Below are positions 39,910 to 47,913 of a stretch of DNA of 64,000 bases, one piece after another. The notes beneath the pieces were generated by a model that saw only the letters and a list, made by a program, of their open reading frames with translations, searched no databases and was not told where the DNA came from. The translations under genes were made by a program, and so were the position numbers. Position 1 is the first letter of the stretch; the number at the start of each line of letters is the position of its first letter. Source of the stretch: a virus. Where the stretch lies: the IMG/VR virus record IMGVR_UViG_3300033978_000477, positions 21,452 to 85,451 of that record, one strand, 5' to 3'.

Positions 39910-41333
39910 GCTACGAGGACTTCGTTGCTGGCAAGTTGACTCGCGCGTTGCCAACCGGACTCGGTGATATTCCTGAGCTTCACGATTCTCTGTTTGGGTT
40001 TCAGCGCGACATCGTTAGATGGGCTCTGAAGCGTGGCCGTGCCGCGGTCTTCGCGGACACTGGTCTTGGCAAGACCGCAATGCAGCTTGAGTGGGCTCGC
40101 CATATCCCGGGCGACGTACTCATCCTCACCCCGCTAGCGGTCGCCACGCAGACCGCGCGAGAGGGTCAACGCATCGGCGTAGACGTCACCGTGTGCAAGT
40201 CCGGAGACGATGTTCGTCCAGGCGTCAACGTCATCAACTACGAGCGCATTCACCTCATCGACCCGTCTCGCTTCACCGGCGTTGTGCTGGACGAAAGCAG
40301 CATCATCAAACACTACGCGTCCAAAACGCTTGGGCAGTTGATGGCGGCGTTCTCGCAAACGCCATTCAAGCTATGCGCAACCGCGACCCCGAGCCCAAAC
40401 GACTACACGGAGCTTGGTACACACGCTGAGTTCCTTGGCATCTGCACGCGTCAGGAGATGCTCGCAGAGTTCTTCTGTCATGACGGCGGGGAGACGCAGG
40501 GATGGCGACTGAAGGGGCACGCTAAGGCCACCTTCTGGCGTTGGGTTGCGTCGTGGGCTGCGCTGATTCGAAAGCCGAGCGACCTTGGCTACGACGACGG
40601 CGGCTACGCGCTTCCACCGCTCGTAGTGACCAATCACACGATCCCAGCAGACGCTGCGACTGTCGCCGCTTCCGGGCTTCTGTTTGCGGAAGAGGCGTCC
40701 ACTCTGACGGAGCGCCGAGATGCCCGCCGCGGAAGTCTCAATGCTCGGGTTCTGGCCGCAGTGTCAGCGATGACGATGTGCACATGCGAGGAGAAGAGTG
40801 CGCCATGTACTTGCGACGCAAGTGAGAGGTGGATTGTTTGGTGCGACCTCAATGTCGAACAGGACATGCTTGAGTCTCTCCTCGGAGAGGAGTGCATATC
40901 GATCTACGGGTCGCTGGATTCCGATGAGAAGGAACGCAGGATGGAATCTTTCCTGGCCGGTGGAGCCAGGATTCTCATTGGGAAGCCATCAATATTTGGG
41001 TTCGGGCTGAACCTTCAGATGCTGGCCCGCATGGCCTTCGTAGGCGTCACCGACTCTTGGGAAGCCTACTACCAGGCCGTGCGCAGGGAGTGGCGGTTCG
41101 GCCAACTGCGGGACGTTCACGTCCACATCTTCTCCTCCGAGCTTGAAGGGGCGGTCATCGCAAACCTTCGAAGGAAAGAGGCCGATGCATTGAGCATGGC
41201 CGAGGAGTTGTCGGCAGAGACGAGGGATGCGGTGCGCGCCGAGGTTGGCGGGCAGACGCGAACAACGAACACGTACGACCCGCAGCTTCGCATGGTCGTG
41301 CCTGCATGGATTTGTCAGGAGGTTACGTCGTGA
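39906..41333 (+). CDS. SNF2/DEAD-like helicase
   Basis: 475 residues. FQRDIVRWALKRGRAAVFAD leads into Walker A DTGLGKTAM (motif I). VLDESSII is motif II (DExx), and CATATPSPNDY is motif III. The C-terminal RecA-like lobe has PSIFGFGLNLQ and YYQAVRREWRFGQ (motif VI with RxxRxGQ-like end). A Cys cluster in the middle (CTCEEKSAPCTCD) may bind zinc. It precedes and overlaps the methyltransferase gene, a pairing common in phages. Confidence 0.85.
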   Translation: MSYEDFVAGKLTRALPTGLGDIPELHDSLFGFQRDIVRWALKRGRAAVFADTGLGKTAMQLEWARHIPGDVLILTPLAVATQTAREGQRIGVDVTVCKSGDDVRPGVNVINYERIHLIDPSRFTGVVLDESSIIKHYASKTLGQLMAAFSQTPFKLCATATPSPNDYTELGTHAEFLGICTRQEMLAEFFCHDGGETQGWRLKGHAKATFWRWVASWAALIRKPSDLGYDDGGYALPPLVVTNHTIPADAATVAASGLLFAEEASTLTERRDARRGSLNARVLAAVSAMTMCTCEEKSAPCTCDASERWIVWCDLNVEQDMLESLLGEECISIYGSLDSDEKERRMESFLAGGARILIGKPSIFGFGLNLQMLARMAFVGVTDSWEAYYQAVRREWRFGQLRDVHVHIFSSELEGAVIANLRRKEADALSMAEELSAETRDAVRAEVGGQTRTTNTYDPQLRMVVPAWICQEVTS

Positions 41334-42235
41334 ACGAACAGGTAAAGGTTTTGTCGCAGTCGGTTTCGGAGCGCTTTGCGCTGTACCACGCGGACTGCGT
41401 TGATGTGCTTCGTGGGCTGCCGAGCGATTCTGTCCACTACTCGATCTTCTCCCCGCCGTTCGCGTCGCTCTACACGTACTCGAACTCCCCTCGCGACATG
41501 GGGAACGTCAAAGGTGATGGCGAGTTCTTCGCTCACTTCGCATTCGCCATCGATGAGCTGTTCAGGGTCATCAAGCCCGGTCGGTTGCTGTCGATGCACT
41601 GCATGCTCATTCCGTCCATCAAGGAGCGCGACGGCTACATCGGTCTGCGCGACTTCCGTGGCGATCTGATTCGAGCCTTCCAGAAGGCTGGATTCATTTT
41701 TCACTCGGAGGTCGTGATCTGGAAGGACCCCGTCACTGCCATGCAGCGGACGAAGGCGCTTGGATTGCTGCACAAGACCATCCGCAAGGACTCTTCGATG
41801 TCTCGCCAGGGCATCCCCGACTACCTCGTGACGATGCGTAAGCCCGGCGTCAACGATGAGCCCATCGCACACACCCACGAAGACTTCCCCGTGAGCCTTT
41901 GGCAGCGGTACGCGTCTCCGGTGTGGATGGACATCAACCCGTCCGACACGTTGCAGTATCGCAGTGCTCGCGAGAACGATGACGAGCGGCACATCTGCCC
42001 GCTGCAACTCGAAGTCATCCGCCGCGCGATGAAGCTCTGGACCAACCCCGGCGACCTGGTTCTGTCCCCGTTCGCCGGCATCGGGTCCGAGGGCTACGTG
42101 GCCCTTGAGGAAGGCCGCCGCTTCGTCGGCGCAGAACTCAAGACATCTTACTACGAGCAGGCTGCGCGCAACCTTGCGTCCGTAGCCAACGGGCGTCCTC
42201 AAACGTCAATGTTTGCTGAGGTGGTGAGCCAGTGA
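41330..42235 (+). CDS. DNA methyltransferase (beta class)
   Basis: 301 residues from a GTG overlapping the helicase stop. Motif IV SPPF (IFSPPFASLYTYSN) comes first and motif I (LSPFAGIGSEGYVAL) near the C-terminus, the order of beta-class N4-cytosine/N6-adenine methyltransferases. SPP[YF] favours N4-cytosine. No cognate restriction enzyme is adjacent. Likely protects phage DNA or marks it. Confidence 0.85.
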   Translation: MNEQVKVLSQSVSERFALYHADCVDVLRGLPSDSVHYSIFSPPFASLYTYSNSPRDMGNVKGDGEFFAHFAFAIDELFRVIKPGRLLSMHCMLIPSIKERDGYIGLRDFRGDLIRAFQKAGFIFHSEVVIWKDPVTAMQRTKALGLLHKTIRKDSSMSRQGIPDYLVTMRKPGVNDEPIAHTHEDFPVSLWQRYASPVWMDINPSDTLQYRSARENDDERHICPLQLEVIRRAMKLWTNPGDLVLSPFAGIGSEGYVALEEGRRFVGAELKTSYYEQAARNLASVANGRPQTSMFAEVVSQ

Positions 42236-42660
42236 AGCACATCCCCCTAATCCTCCTCTCCCTTCGCCTTCTTGGCGCGAAGACCGATGACGCACTGGCG
42301 TTCCGCATCGAGCTGGCCCAGGCCATCGTAGACGCCGACACCACCGCTCACGAGGCTCGCATCCTGATGAGCATTGCCCGCTGGGAGAGTGGGTATCGGC
42401 GCGACGTTGCCAACTGCACGGTCAACGGGGACGCCAACAAGGCCTATGGCCCCTTCCAGGTTCAAACCCGCTCCGCCAAGGAACGCGAGTGCATCTGCGG
42501 CTCCCTCGTTTGCGCCGCCCAGGTGGCCGTCAAACGCATCCGTGAGTCGTACGCCTTGTGCTCGTACCTGCCGGAGCAAGAGAAGCTCGCAGGGTACACC
42601 TCTGGCGGTTGCAGTGGCCGCAAGGCGAAGGCCATGGCCCGCACTCGATGGGTGCCTTGA
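42232..42660 (+). CDS. Lytic transglycosylase-like protein
   Basis: 142 residues. ARILMSIARWESGYRRDVAN with Glu in the SLT helix, then AYGPFQVQTRSAKEREC, resembles SLT/goose-type lysozyme domains. Short for the family and without a clear signal sequence. Its location among replication genes is unusual for a lysis enzyme. Confidence 0.6.
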   Translation: MKHIPLILLSLRLLGAKTDDALAFRIELAQAIVDADTTAHEARILMSIARWESGYRRDVANCTVNGDANKAYGPFQVQTRSAKERECICGSLVCAAQVAVKRIRESYALCSYLPEQEKLAGYTSGGCSGRKAKAMARTRWVP

Positions 42661-42920
42661 TGCTGGAAGCATTCGCATGGTTCGCCGGTGGCGCCATCGC
42701 CTGCTGGTCATTCATCCCAAGCCGCCGCGACGTTGAGTTCTCCCTGCGCGCCGCCATCAAGCAGCGCCTCTGGAACGAGGCCGTTGCTGCGTTCGATGAC
42801 GAGGATTCCGGCCAGCGCGCATGGGCGCTTGTCGACGCCATCTGCGTCGTCGACGGCGAGCCGATGCGAAGCGAGACGTTCGAAGAAGAAGACACCGAAG
42901 AGGAGAACGAAGACCAATGA
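42660..42920 (+). CDS. Small membrane-anchored acidic protein
   Basis: 86 residues from the ATG at 42660. N-terminal hydrophobic helix (FAWFAGGAIACWSFI), soluble middle, and a Glu-rich tail (EEEDTEEENEDQ). No family recognised. Confidence 0.5.
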   Translation: MLEAFAWFAGGAIACWSFIPSRRDVEFSLRAAIKQRLWNEAVAAFDDEDSGQRAWALVDAICVVDGEPMRSETFEEEDTEEENEDQ

Positions 42921-43576
42921 CCCAAGAGACCAATCCAGTGACCTTTGCCGACGTGGCCGAGGCCAGCGCACGCAACGAAGCCGCTGCCGAACTCGAGACC
43001 AAGAAGGCAGCCCGTCCGCCGCGCTTCTTCACCCAGCCGATGCCGGTGAAGCTCACCCCCGAAGAGGGCGCCGACATCGCCAAGGAACTGGCGGAGAACC
43101 ATGCCGAGATCGAGAAGATCAAGGCGGAGAAGAAGGCCGCCAACGACGACTTCAAGTCCCGCATCAACGTCTGCGAAGTCCGGACGGGCGAACTCTGCGA
43201 GGCCATCACCACCGGCTCGGTGAAGCGACCGACCCAATGCCGCGAGGACTATATCTTCGAGACCGGCACCGTCCGCATCACTCGCCTCGACACCGGCGAG
43301 GTGGTCACTGAGCGCGCGATGCTGGCCTCAGAACGGCAGCCGAGCCTCCCGGGCATCCCGGCCGCCGAAGAGTCCGATGAGGACGTCACGGAGGCGTCTG
43401 GCGAGGATGACGACGAAGACGGGGATGGGTTCGACCACTCCGACAAGGACGAGGACGAGGACGAAGACGATGACGATGACGACGAGACGGACGTGGACAG
43501 CGGCGCGGCCATCACCGACCCGGAAGCGGTGCTTGGCGAGAGCCCGGCGGCCAAGAAGACCCGGAAGAAGGGCTGA
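42917..43576 (+). CDS. Phage protein with acidic tail
   Basis: 219 residues from the ATG at 42917. Coiled region (HAEIEKIKAEKKAANDDFKS) then a small beta domain (TGTVRITRLDTGEVVTERAM), followed by a tail of Asp/Glu repeats (EDEDEDEDDDDDDE) and a basic end (KKTRKKG). The first part resembles phage proteins found beside single-strand DNA genes; not assigned. Confidence 0.5.
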   Translation: MTQETNPVTFADVAEASARNEAAAELETKKAARPPRFFTQPMPVKLTPEEGADIAKELAENHAEIEKIKAEKKAANDDFKSRINVCEVRTGELCEAITTGSVKRPTQCREDYIFETGTVRITRLDTGEVVTERAMLASERQPSLPGIPAAEESDEDVTEASGEDDDEDGDGFDHSDKDEDEDEDDDDDDETDVDSGAAITDPEAVLGESPAAKKTRKKG

Positions 43577-43585
43577 GTAGCGCAC

Positions 43586-44566
43586 ATGATCTTCGCCCGC
43601 GTCGACGTAGAACTTCGTGACCACGAGAAGGCTCACCAGGCCGGCAAGGCCATGGCTACGTGGACGTGGGCACTGCTCCACACCAGGGCCAAAGAGCTAG
43701 ATGGGTGGGTACCAGACCTCGCCTTGAGGGGGACTTGGGTCGGACCAAAGCAAGGGATGGCCGACATGTTGAAGCTCGTAGAGGTCGGTTTGGCCTCTCG
43801 CGGAGATGGTGGCTTTTGGATACTTGGCTACTCGACTCGCAACGAGACGAAAGAGCAAATTGCTTCGCGAAAACAAGCAGAAGCGGAGCGCAAGGCCAGG
43901 TGGCGAGGCAAGGACGGGAACGCGTCTGTCCCGCCGGGACAAGAAGTTTTTGGACGCGGGACAGACGCTGGTGTCCCTTTGCCAGAGTCAGAGTCAGAGT
44001 CAGAGTCAGAGTCAGAGTCAGAGTCAGAGAAGAAGAAAGAAGAAGATCCCCCTTTTATTCCCCCGGAGGGGTCTGACCCGAAGTTCCGGCTTGAGTCCTC
44101 GACTCAGGCGAAGCGTGGTCGGGCAGCGAAGGGTCCGAAGCCGAAGACTGCACTCCCCGCCGACTTCGGGGTATCCGCGGCGATGGAGTCCATGTGCCGC
44201 GCCGAAGGGCTGCCGAACCCGCATGTCGTCATCCGTGACTTCCGGGACAAGGCCAAGGCGAACGAGTACCGCTACGCCGATTGGGAGGCGGCATTCCGGA
44301 CGTGGATGAGATCCGAAATCACCGCCAGGGCATACCAGGACCGGAGTTGGTTGGCCCCGCAGTCCGCCCAGGATGCCCCACAATCGACTTTCAGGGACCC
44401 CGACGTAGGTCCGGATGGGTTGCCCTTCATCCCCGCGCCACAAGCCGCCCTGGACGCTTTGGCGAAACTGACAGAGCGCAAGCCAGACCCCGAGTTGGAG
44501 GAATGGCTCAAGGGCCCATTCGACCCCCCTGGGGCGGTCAATGACGAAGACGGCGAGGCGGCGTGA
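43586..44566 (+). CDS. Replication initiator/helicase loader-like protein
   Basis: 326 residues. N-terminal part (WTWALLHTRAKELDGWVPD) resembles phage replication winged-helix domains. A Ser-Glu repeat linker (ESESESESESES) is encoded by a hexamer repeat. The C-terminal block (VIRDFRDKAKANEYRYADWE, then AAFRTWMRSE) matches the DnaT-like domain of phage helicase loaders. It sits directly before dnaB. Confidence 0.65.
   Translation: MIFARVDVELRDHEKAHQAGKAMATWTWALLHTRAKELDGWVPDLALRGTWVGPKQGMADMLKLVEVGLASRGDGGFWILGYSTRNETKEQIASRKQAEAERKARWRGKDGNASVPPGQEVFGRGTDAGVPLPESESESESESESESEKKKEEDPPFIPPEGSDPKFRLESSTQAKRGRAAKGPKPKTALPADFGVSAAMESMCRAEGLPNPHVVIRDFRDKAKANEYRYADWEAAFRTWMRSEITARAYQDRSWLAPQSAQDAPQSTFRDPDVGPDGLPFIPAPQAALDALAKLTERKPDPELEEWLKGPFDPPGAVNDEDGEAA
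43984..44025 (+). repeat. Hexamer tandem repeat (AGAGTC)x7
   Basis: Seven perfect copies of AGAGTC in frame within the replication protein gene, coding for Ser-Glu pairs between its two domains. Unit gain or loss would keep frame. Confidence 0.9.
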
Positions 44567-46002
44567 GCAGCATTGCCCCCTGCGACATCGAGGCCGAGGC
44601 GGCGGTCATCAGCGCGGTCGTTTTGGAGCCGGCGGTGCTGACCAGGATTTCGGTCCTGCGTCCGGAGCACTTTTACTCCGAGGCGCATCGGCGGATATTC
44701 GAGGCGGTCCTGTCGCTGACTGCGGAGAAGCGGAACGTCGATGCGGTGACCATCGTCAGCAAGCTCCGAGAGACGAACCGTCTCGAACAGGTGGGCGGCG
44801 TTGCCTACTTGACAACGGTTCTTGATGCGAGCCCGACGATCCACCATGTCGAGGCTCACGCCGAGACGGTTCACAACCGGTACCGGTCGAGGGTCCTGGC
44901 CCAGATTGGCGAGGGCCTAGCTGCTAGGGCCCGCACCGACATTCACGATCCGCAGTCCGTTGCAGATGGCGCCGAGCGGGCGGTGGCCAAGCTTGCTCGG
45001 GAGTCGTTCAGCTCGAAGGAGATGAGCAACTTGGACCTGCTGAAGCAGATGGTCCAGGAGATCCTCGCCAAGAGCCAGGCCGAGCAGGAGAGCGCCGGTG
45101 GGCGCAAGTACGGCATCCCCTACGGCATCCCGGCGCTGGACAAGGAAACCTTCGGCCTTCACGCGACCCACAAGACCACCATCCTCGGGCTGTCCGGTCA
45201 GGGCAAAACGGCGCTGGCCGTCCAGGTGGCGGTCAACGTCGCAGATCAAGGACTGACGGTCTTGTTCTTCGAGGTCGAGATGACCCGCGGAGAGTTGCTT
45301 CTTCGGATGCTCGCACTGGTTGCGATGGTGGACAGCCAGCGGCTCAAGAACGGCAAGCTGACCCATCCGGAGTGGAGCCGGGTGATGTCGAGTGTCGACC
45401 ATGTTGGCCGGCTTCCGGTGAAGATTGTGGACCGGGAAGACATCCACATCGGCCACGTTGAGAACGTGACAAGGTCACTGGCGAGCAAGCCACTTCGTGA
45501 TGGGGACTCGCCTCTTGGGCTGGTGATTGTCGATTACGTCCAAGCGCTCAACGCTCCTCCGGGGTTTGAGATGCGCCCGAAGTACGACCAGATCACCGAG
45601 TCGACGGCGAGGCTGAAGCGGCTGGCGAAGGCGACGCGAGTGCCGCTCATTGAGCTGGCGCAAACCAAGCAGGACGAGAAGGGCAGCAAGACGCACCCGC
45701 CGAAGCCGGAGCTGTTCGACGTCTCCGACTGCAAGAACATCATCAAGTGGTCAGACGACGCGTTGTACCTCTGGAACCGAGGCAAGATCGACAGCGGCGG
45801 CAAGACGGTTGCTGACCCGAGCGCGCCGACCATCATCGGTCGCAAGCAGCGCGGTGGCCCGAAGTTCGAAGTGGAGTTGGTGCTGGACTTGCCGACGGGC
45901 CGCTTCACCGACCCAAACGACCCAATGCGCGCGGCATCGCGTGACTACGTATCCAACCAAACCGACGACGAAGACAACGAACTGACAAGGGGATTGATAT
46001 GA
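44563..46002 (+). CDS. dnaB: Replicative DNA helicase (DnaB)
   Basis: 479 residues, GTG start overlapping the initiator gene. The N-terminal DnaB domain (EAEAAVISAVVLEPAVL, HFYSEAHRRIFEAVLSL) and RecA-like ATPase with Walker A GLSGQGKTAL (Lys215) are clear. Further motifs: LGLVIVDYVQAL (Walker B) and PLIELAQTKQDE. Full-length for a DnaB. It unwinds the phage fork; with the sliding clamp it indicates a replisome built around host Pol III. Confidence 0.95.
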   Translation: MSSIAPCDIEAEAAVISAVVLEPAVLTRISVLRPEHFYSEAHRRIFEAVLSLTAEKRNVDAVTIVSKLRETNRLEQVGGVAYLTTVLDASPTIHHVEAHAETVHNRYRSRVLAQIGEGLAARARTDIHDPQSVADGAERAVAKLARESFSSKEMSNLDLLKQMVQEILAKSQAEQESAGGRKYGIPYGIPALDKETFGLHATHKTTILGLSGQGKTALAVQVAVNVADQGLTVLFFEVEMTRGELLLRMLALVAMVDSQRLKNGKLTHPEWSRVMSSVDHVGRLPVKIVDREDIHIGHVENVTRSLASKPLRDGDSPLGLVIVDYVQALNAPPGFEMRPKYDQITESTARLKRLAKATRVPLIELAQTKQDEKGSKTHPPKPELFDVSDCKNIIKWSDDALYLWNRGKIDSGGKTVADPSAPTIIGRKQRGGPKFEVELVLDLPTGRFTDPNDPMRAASRDYVSNQTDDEDNELTRGLI

Positions 46003-46193
46003 GCAAGCAAGCAAGGAAAGAGTGGACGGGCCGGGCGATGTTCTGGAGCGAGGACTTGGCCGATGAGACGGCGTTCCGCAACGGGCTGATGGGCGCGCTG
46101 GTGAACGAGGAGGGGCTCCTTCGTGACACGGACTCAGAGCGTTGCATTGACGACATCGTCAAGCGCGGCGGCATCTTCGTGGAGGTGGCGTGA
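45999..46193 (+). CDS. Hypothetical small phage protein
   Basis: 64 residues, MSKQARKEWTGRAMFWSEDL. Mixed charged. First of a run of four small genes behind dnaB, linked by 1-4 base overlaps. Confidence 0.45.
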   Translation: MSKQARKEWTGRAMFWSEDLADETAFRNGLMGALVNEEGLLRDTDSERCIDDIVKRGGIFVEVA

Positions 46194-46417
46194 TGGCGGC
46201 GAAGAAGAAGGCAGTGACGAAGAAGGCGAAGGCCAAGCGTGCAGTGGTGACCAAGAGTCTCGATGTGGAGACGTGGGCGGTCGTCGGGAGCACCGACGAA
46301 TGCGTCATCCTTGCCATGTCTGTTACGGAGGCCAAGTTGCACGCCGCGATGGTTCTTGAAATGGGGGCATCCAGTGCGCGTATCTGCCGCGTCCGCATCA
46401 CCGAGGTGACCAAGTGA
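46193..46417 (+). CDS. Small basic protein
   Basis: 74 residues from the ATG at 46193. Lys-rich N-terminus (MAAKKKAVTKKAKAKRAVV), then a small domain (WAVVGSTDECVILAMSVTEA). Possibly nucleic-acid-binding through the basic tail. Confidence 0.45.
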   Translation: MAAKKKAVTKKAKAKRAVVTKSLDVETWAVVGSTDECVILAMSVTEAKLHAAMVLEMGASSARICRVRITEVTK

Positions 46418-46641
46418 GCGCGGCGGAGAGCATCGATCCGGCGATGGAGTTCCGCGTCTACGACGCACCGGGCGAGATGACGAGCCTGGAGACGAAGGTG
46501 TGGGCAGCGCGCTACGCCGCGAGCTTTGAGCCGCGAGTCATGTGGGACGACGCTGACCCGTTGCCCTGGGCGGGGATTGCGGAGGACGCCGTCAACGATG
46601 CGAATGCGGCGGTCAATGCGCTGAGGCTGGTGCGCAAGTGA
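46414..46641 (+). CDS. Hypothetical small phage protein
   Basis: 75 residues from GTG at 46414. Acidic, Trp-containing (WAARYAASFEPRVMWDDADP). No family recognised. Confidence 0.45.
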   Translation: MSAAESIDPAMEFRVYDAPGEMTSLETKVWAARYAASFEPRVMWDDADPLPWAGIAEDAVNDANAAVNALRLVRK

Positions 46642-46871
46642 AGGCGCGGTACAGGGGGGCGCCGTACGCAATCGTCAACCAGGACGGAGAATTCTGGACT
46701 GGGTACGCATGGGACGACGAACTCGTCTGCGCACTTCGCTTCGTGAGACTCGCCGAGGCAAGTCGATACGCCATCATCACCGCGTCCAGGTCCGGCGTGT
46801 GGAACGGGGTATCCGGTGAGATCACTATCGGCAAGTTCAGGATGGTCCGGAAGCAGAAGGCTGGCGCATGA
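46638..46871 (+). CDS. Hypothetical small phage protein
   Basis: 77 residues from GTG at 46638. Beta-rich (YAIVNQDGEFWTGYAWDD, GVSGEITIGKFRMVRKQ). Overlaps the RusA-like gene by 4 bases. Confidence 0.45.
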   Translation: MKARYRGAPYAIVNQDGEFWTGYAWDDELVCALRFVRLAEASRYAIITASRSGVWNGVSGEITIGKFRMVRKQKAGA

Positions 46872-47530
46872 CCCTCACCAAGCAAACCCTACGCGACGCC
46901 CGCACCCTCATCCTGCGGTTGCTGCCGCCAGGCAACCCCATAACGCTCCCGGAGATCGTCCAGGCGCAGGAGGTCATCACCGCGCTGTCGACCGAACTGG
47001 AGTCAATGGTGAGCGCGGAGCGCGGGCGCAAGGTCTTGGAGTGGCGCGTCCGCACCAACCTTGCCCCGACACTCAACCAATACGCGTTCATGAAGACCTG
47101 GCAGCGGATGGCCATCAGAAAGGCGCTGGACGCTGACCTTGCCGGCATCATTGCCAACGTCAAAGACTCGCATGCAGGGAAGCGAGTCCGTTGCCTTCGG
47201 GTAACGCGGTTCACCACGCAACCAAAGACCATCGACGACGTCGCCGCTGACGCCATCGGCGGCAAGATGCCCATCGATTCTCTCGTCAGGCTTGGTGTCT
47301 TCTACGACGACAAGCCCGCGTTCATGGTGCGAGAGGCGCATGTGCTCAAGACCACGAAGGGCAACACCCACTTGCTCTTTGAGGTGTTCGAGACTTCGGC
47401 GGAGGGCGTCCCGTGCGAACCACCGCAAGACGTTCTCCTTCCTGTCGAGATGAAGAAGGAGAAGCGCAAGAAGCTCCCGGCACTGCTCACGGTAAACGGC
47501 AGCCCGGTTCCGACGGCGGTGGTCAAGTGA
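46868..47530 (+). CDS. RusA-like Holliday junction resolvase candidate
   Basis: 220 residues. RVRCLRVTRFTTQPKTIDDV, AADAIGGKMPIDSLVRLGVF, then YDDKPAFMVREA reproduces the layout of phage RusA-like nucleases (Asp cluster, small helix, DD). The C-terminal ~60 residues are basic. Would resolve branched DNA before packaging. The exact catalytic Asp set is not proved. Confidence 0.55.
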   Translation: MTLTKQTLRDARTLILRLLPPGNPITLPEIVQAQEVITALSTELESMVSAERGRKVLEWRVRTNLAPTLNQYAFMKTWQRMAIRKALDADLAGIIANVKDSHAGKRVRCLRVTRFTTQPKTIDDVAADAIGGKMPIDSLVRLGVFYDDKPAFMVREAHVLKTTKGNTHLLFEVFETSAEGVPCEPPQDVLLPVEMKKEKRKKLPALLTVNGSPVPTAVVK

Positions 47531-47913
47531 CCGTGGAAGCCATCTGGTCGCCGAAGGGCGAGGACTTGGTTGGCTACCTCGAAGCCTTCCGCTTTCGCGC
47601 GATCCATGAGTTCGAGTTGCAAGCACTCATAGAGAAAGCCTTGAAGCAGACGACCGTTCGATTCGAGCGCGAGGCGCGGCTGTCATCGGCGGACCGAATC
47701 GACTTCCTTGTTCACGGAGCAACGCGCATCGGCATCGAGGTGAAGGTTGACGGGTCGGTGCAGGCGGTCACTCGTCAACTTCACCGGTACGCGCAACTCG
47801 ACACCATCCAAGAATTGGTCCTCTTCACTACGCGGTCGAAACATCGAGGCATCCCGCGTTCCTTCGCCGGCAAACCCATCCACGTCATCCACGCAATGAA
47901 CAGCTTCCTATGA
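47527..47913 (+). CDS. PD-(D/E)XK nuclease-like protein
   Basis: 128 residues from GTG at 47527. SADRIDFLVHGATRIGIEVK holds Asp and ExK of the PD-(D/E)XK fold, preceded by a Glu in FEREARL. Then AVTRQLHRYAQLDTIQELVL. Small stand-alone nuclease, perhaps Holliday junction or repair-related. It is coupled to a SNF2 helicase gene. Confidence 0.65.
   Translation: MTVEAIWSPKGEDLVGYLEAFRFRAIHEFELQALIEKALKQTTVRFEREARLSSADRIDFLVHGATRIGIEVKVDGSVQAVTRQLHRYAQLDTIQELVLFTTRSKHRGIPRSFAGKPIHVIHAMNSFL

Noticed and set aside
43984-44025. Short regular repeats considered as a CRISPR array
   Set aside because: Perfect 6-base tandem units without spacers, in frame within a coding gene.
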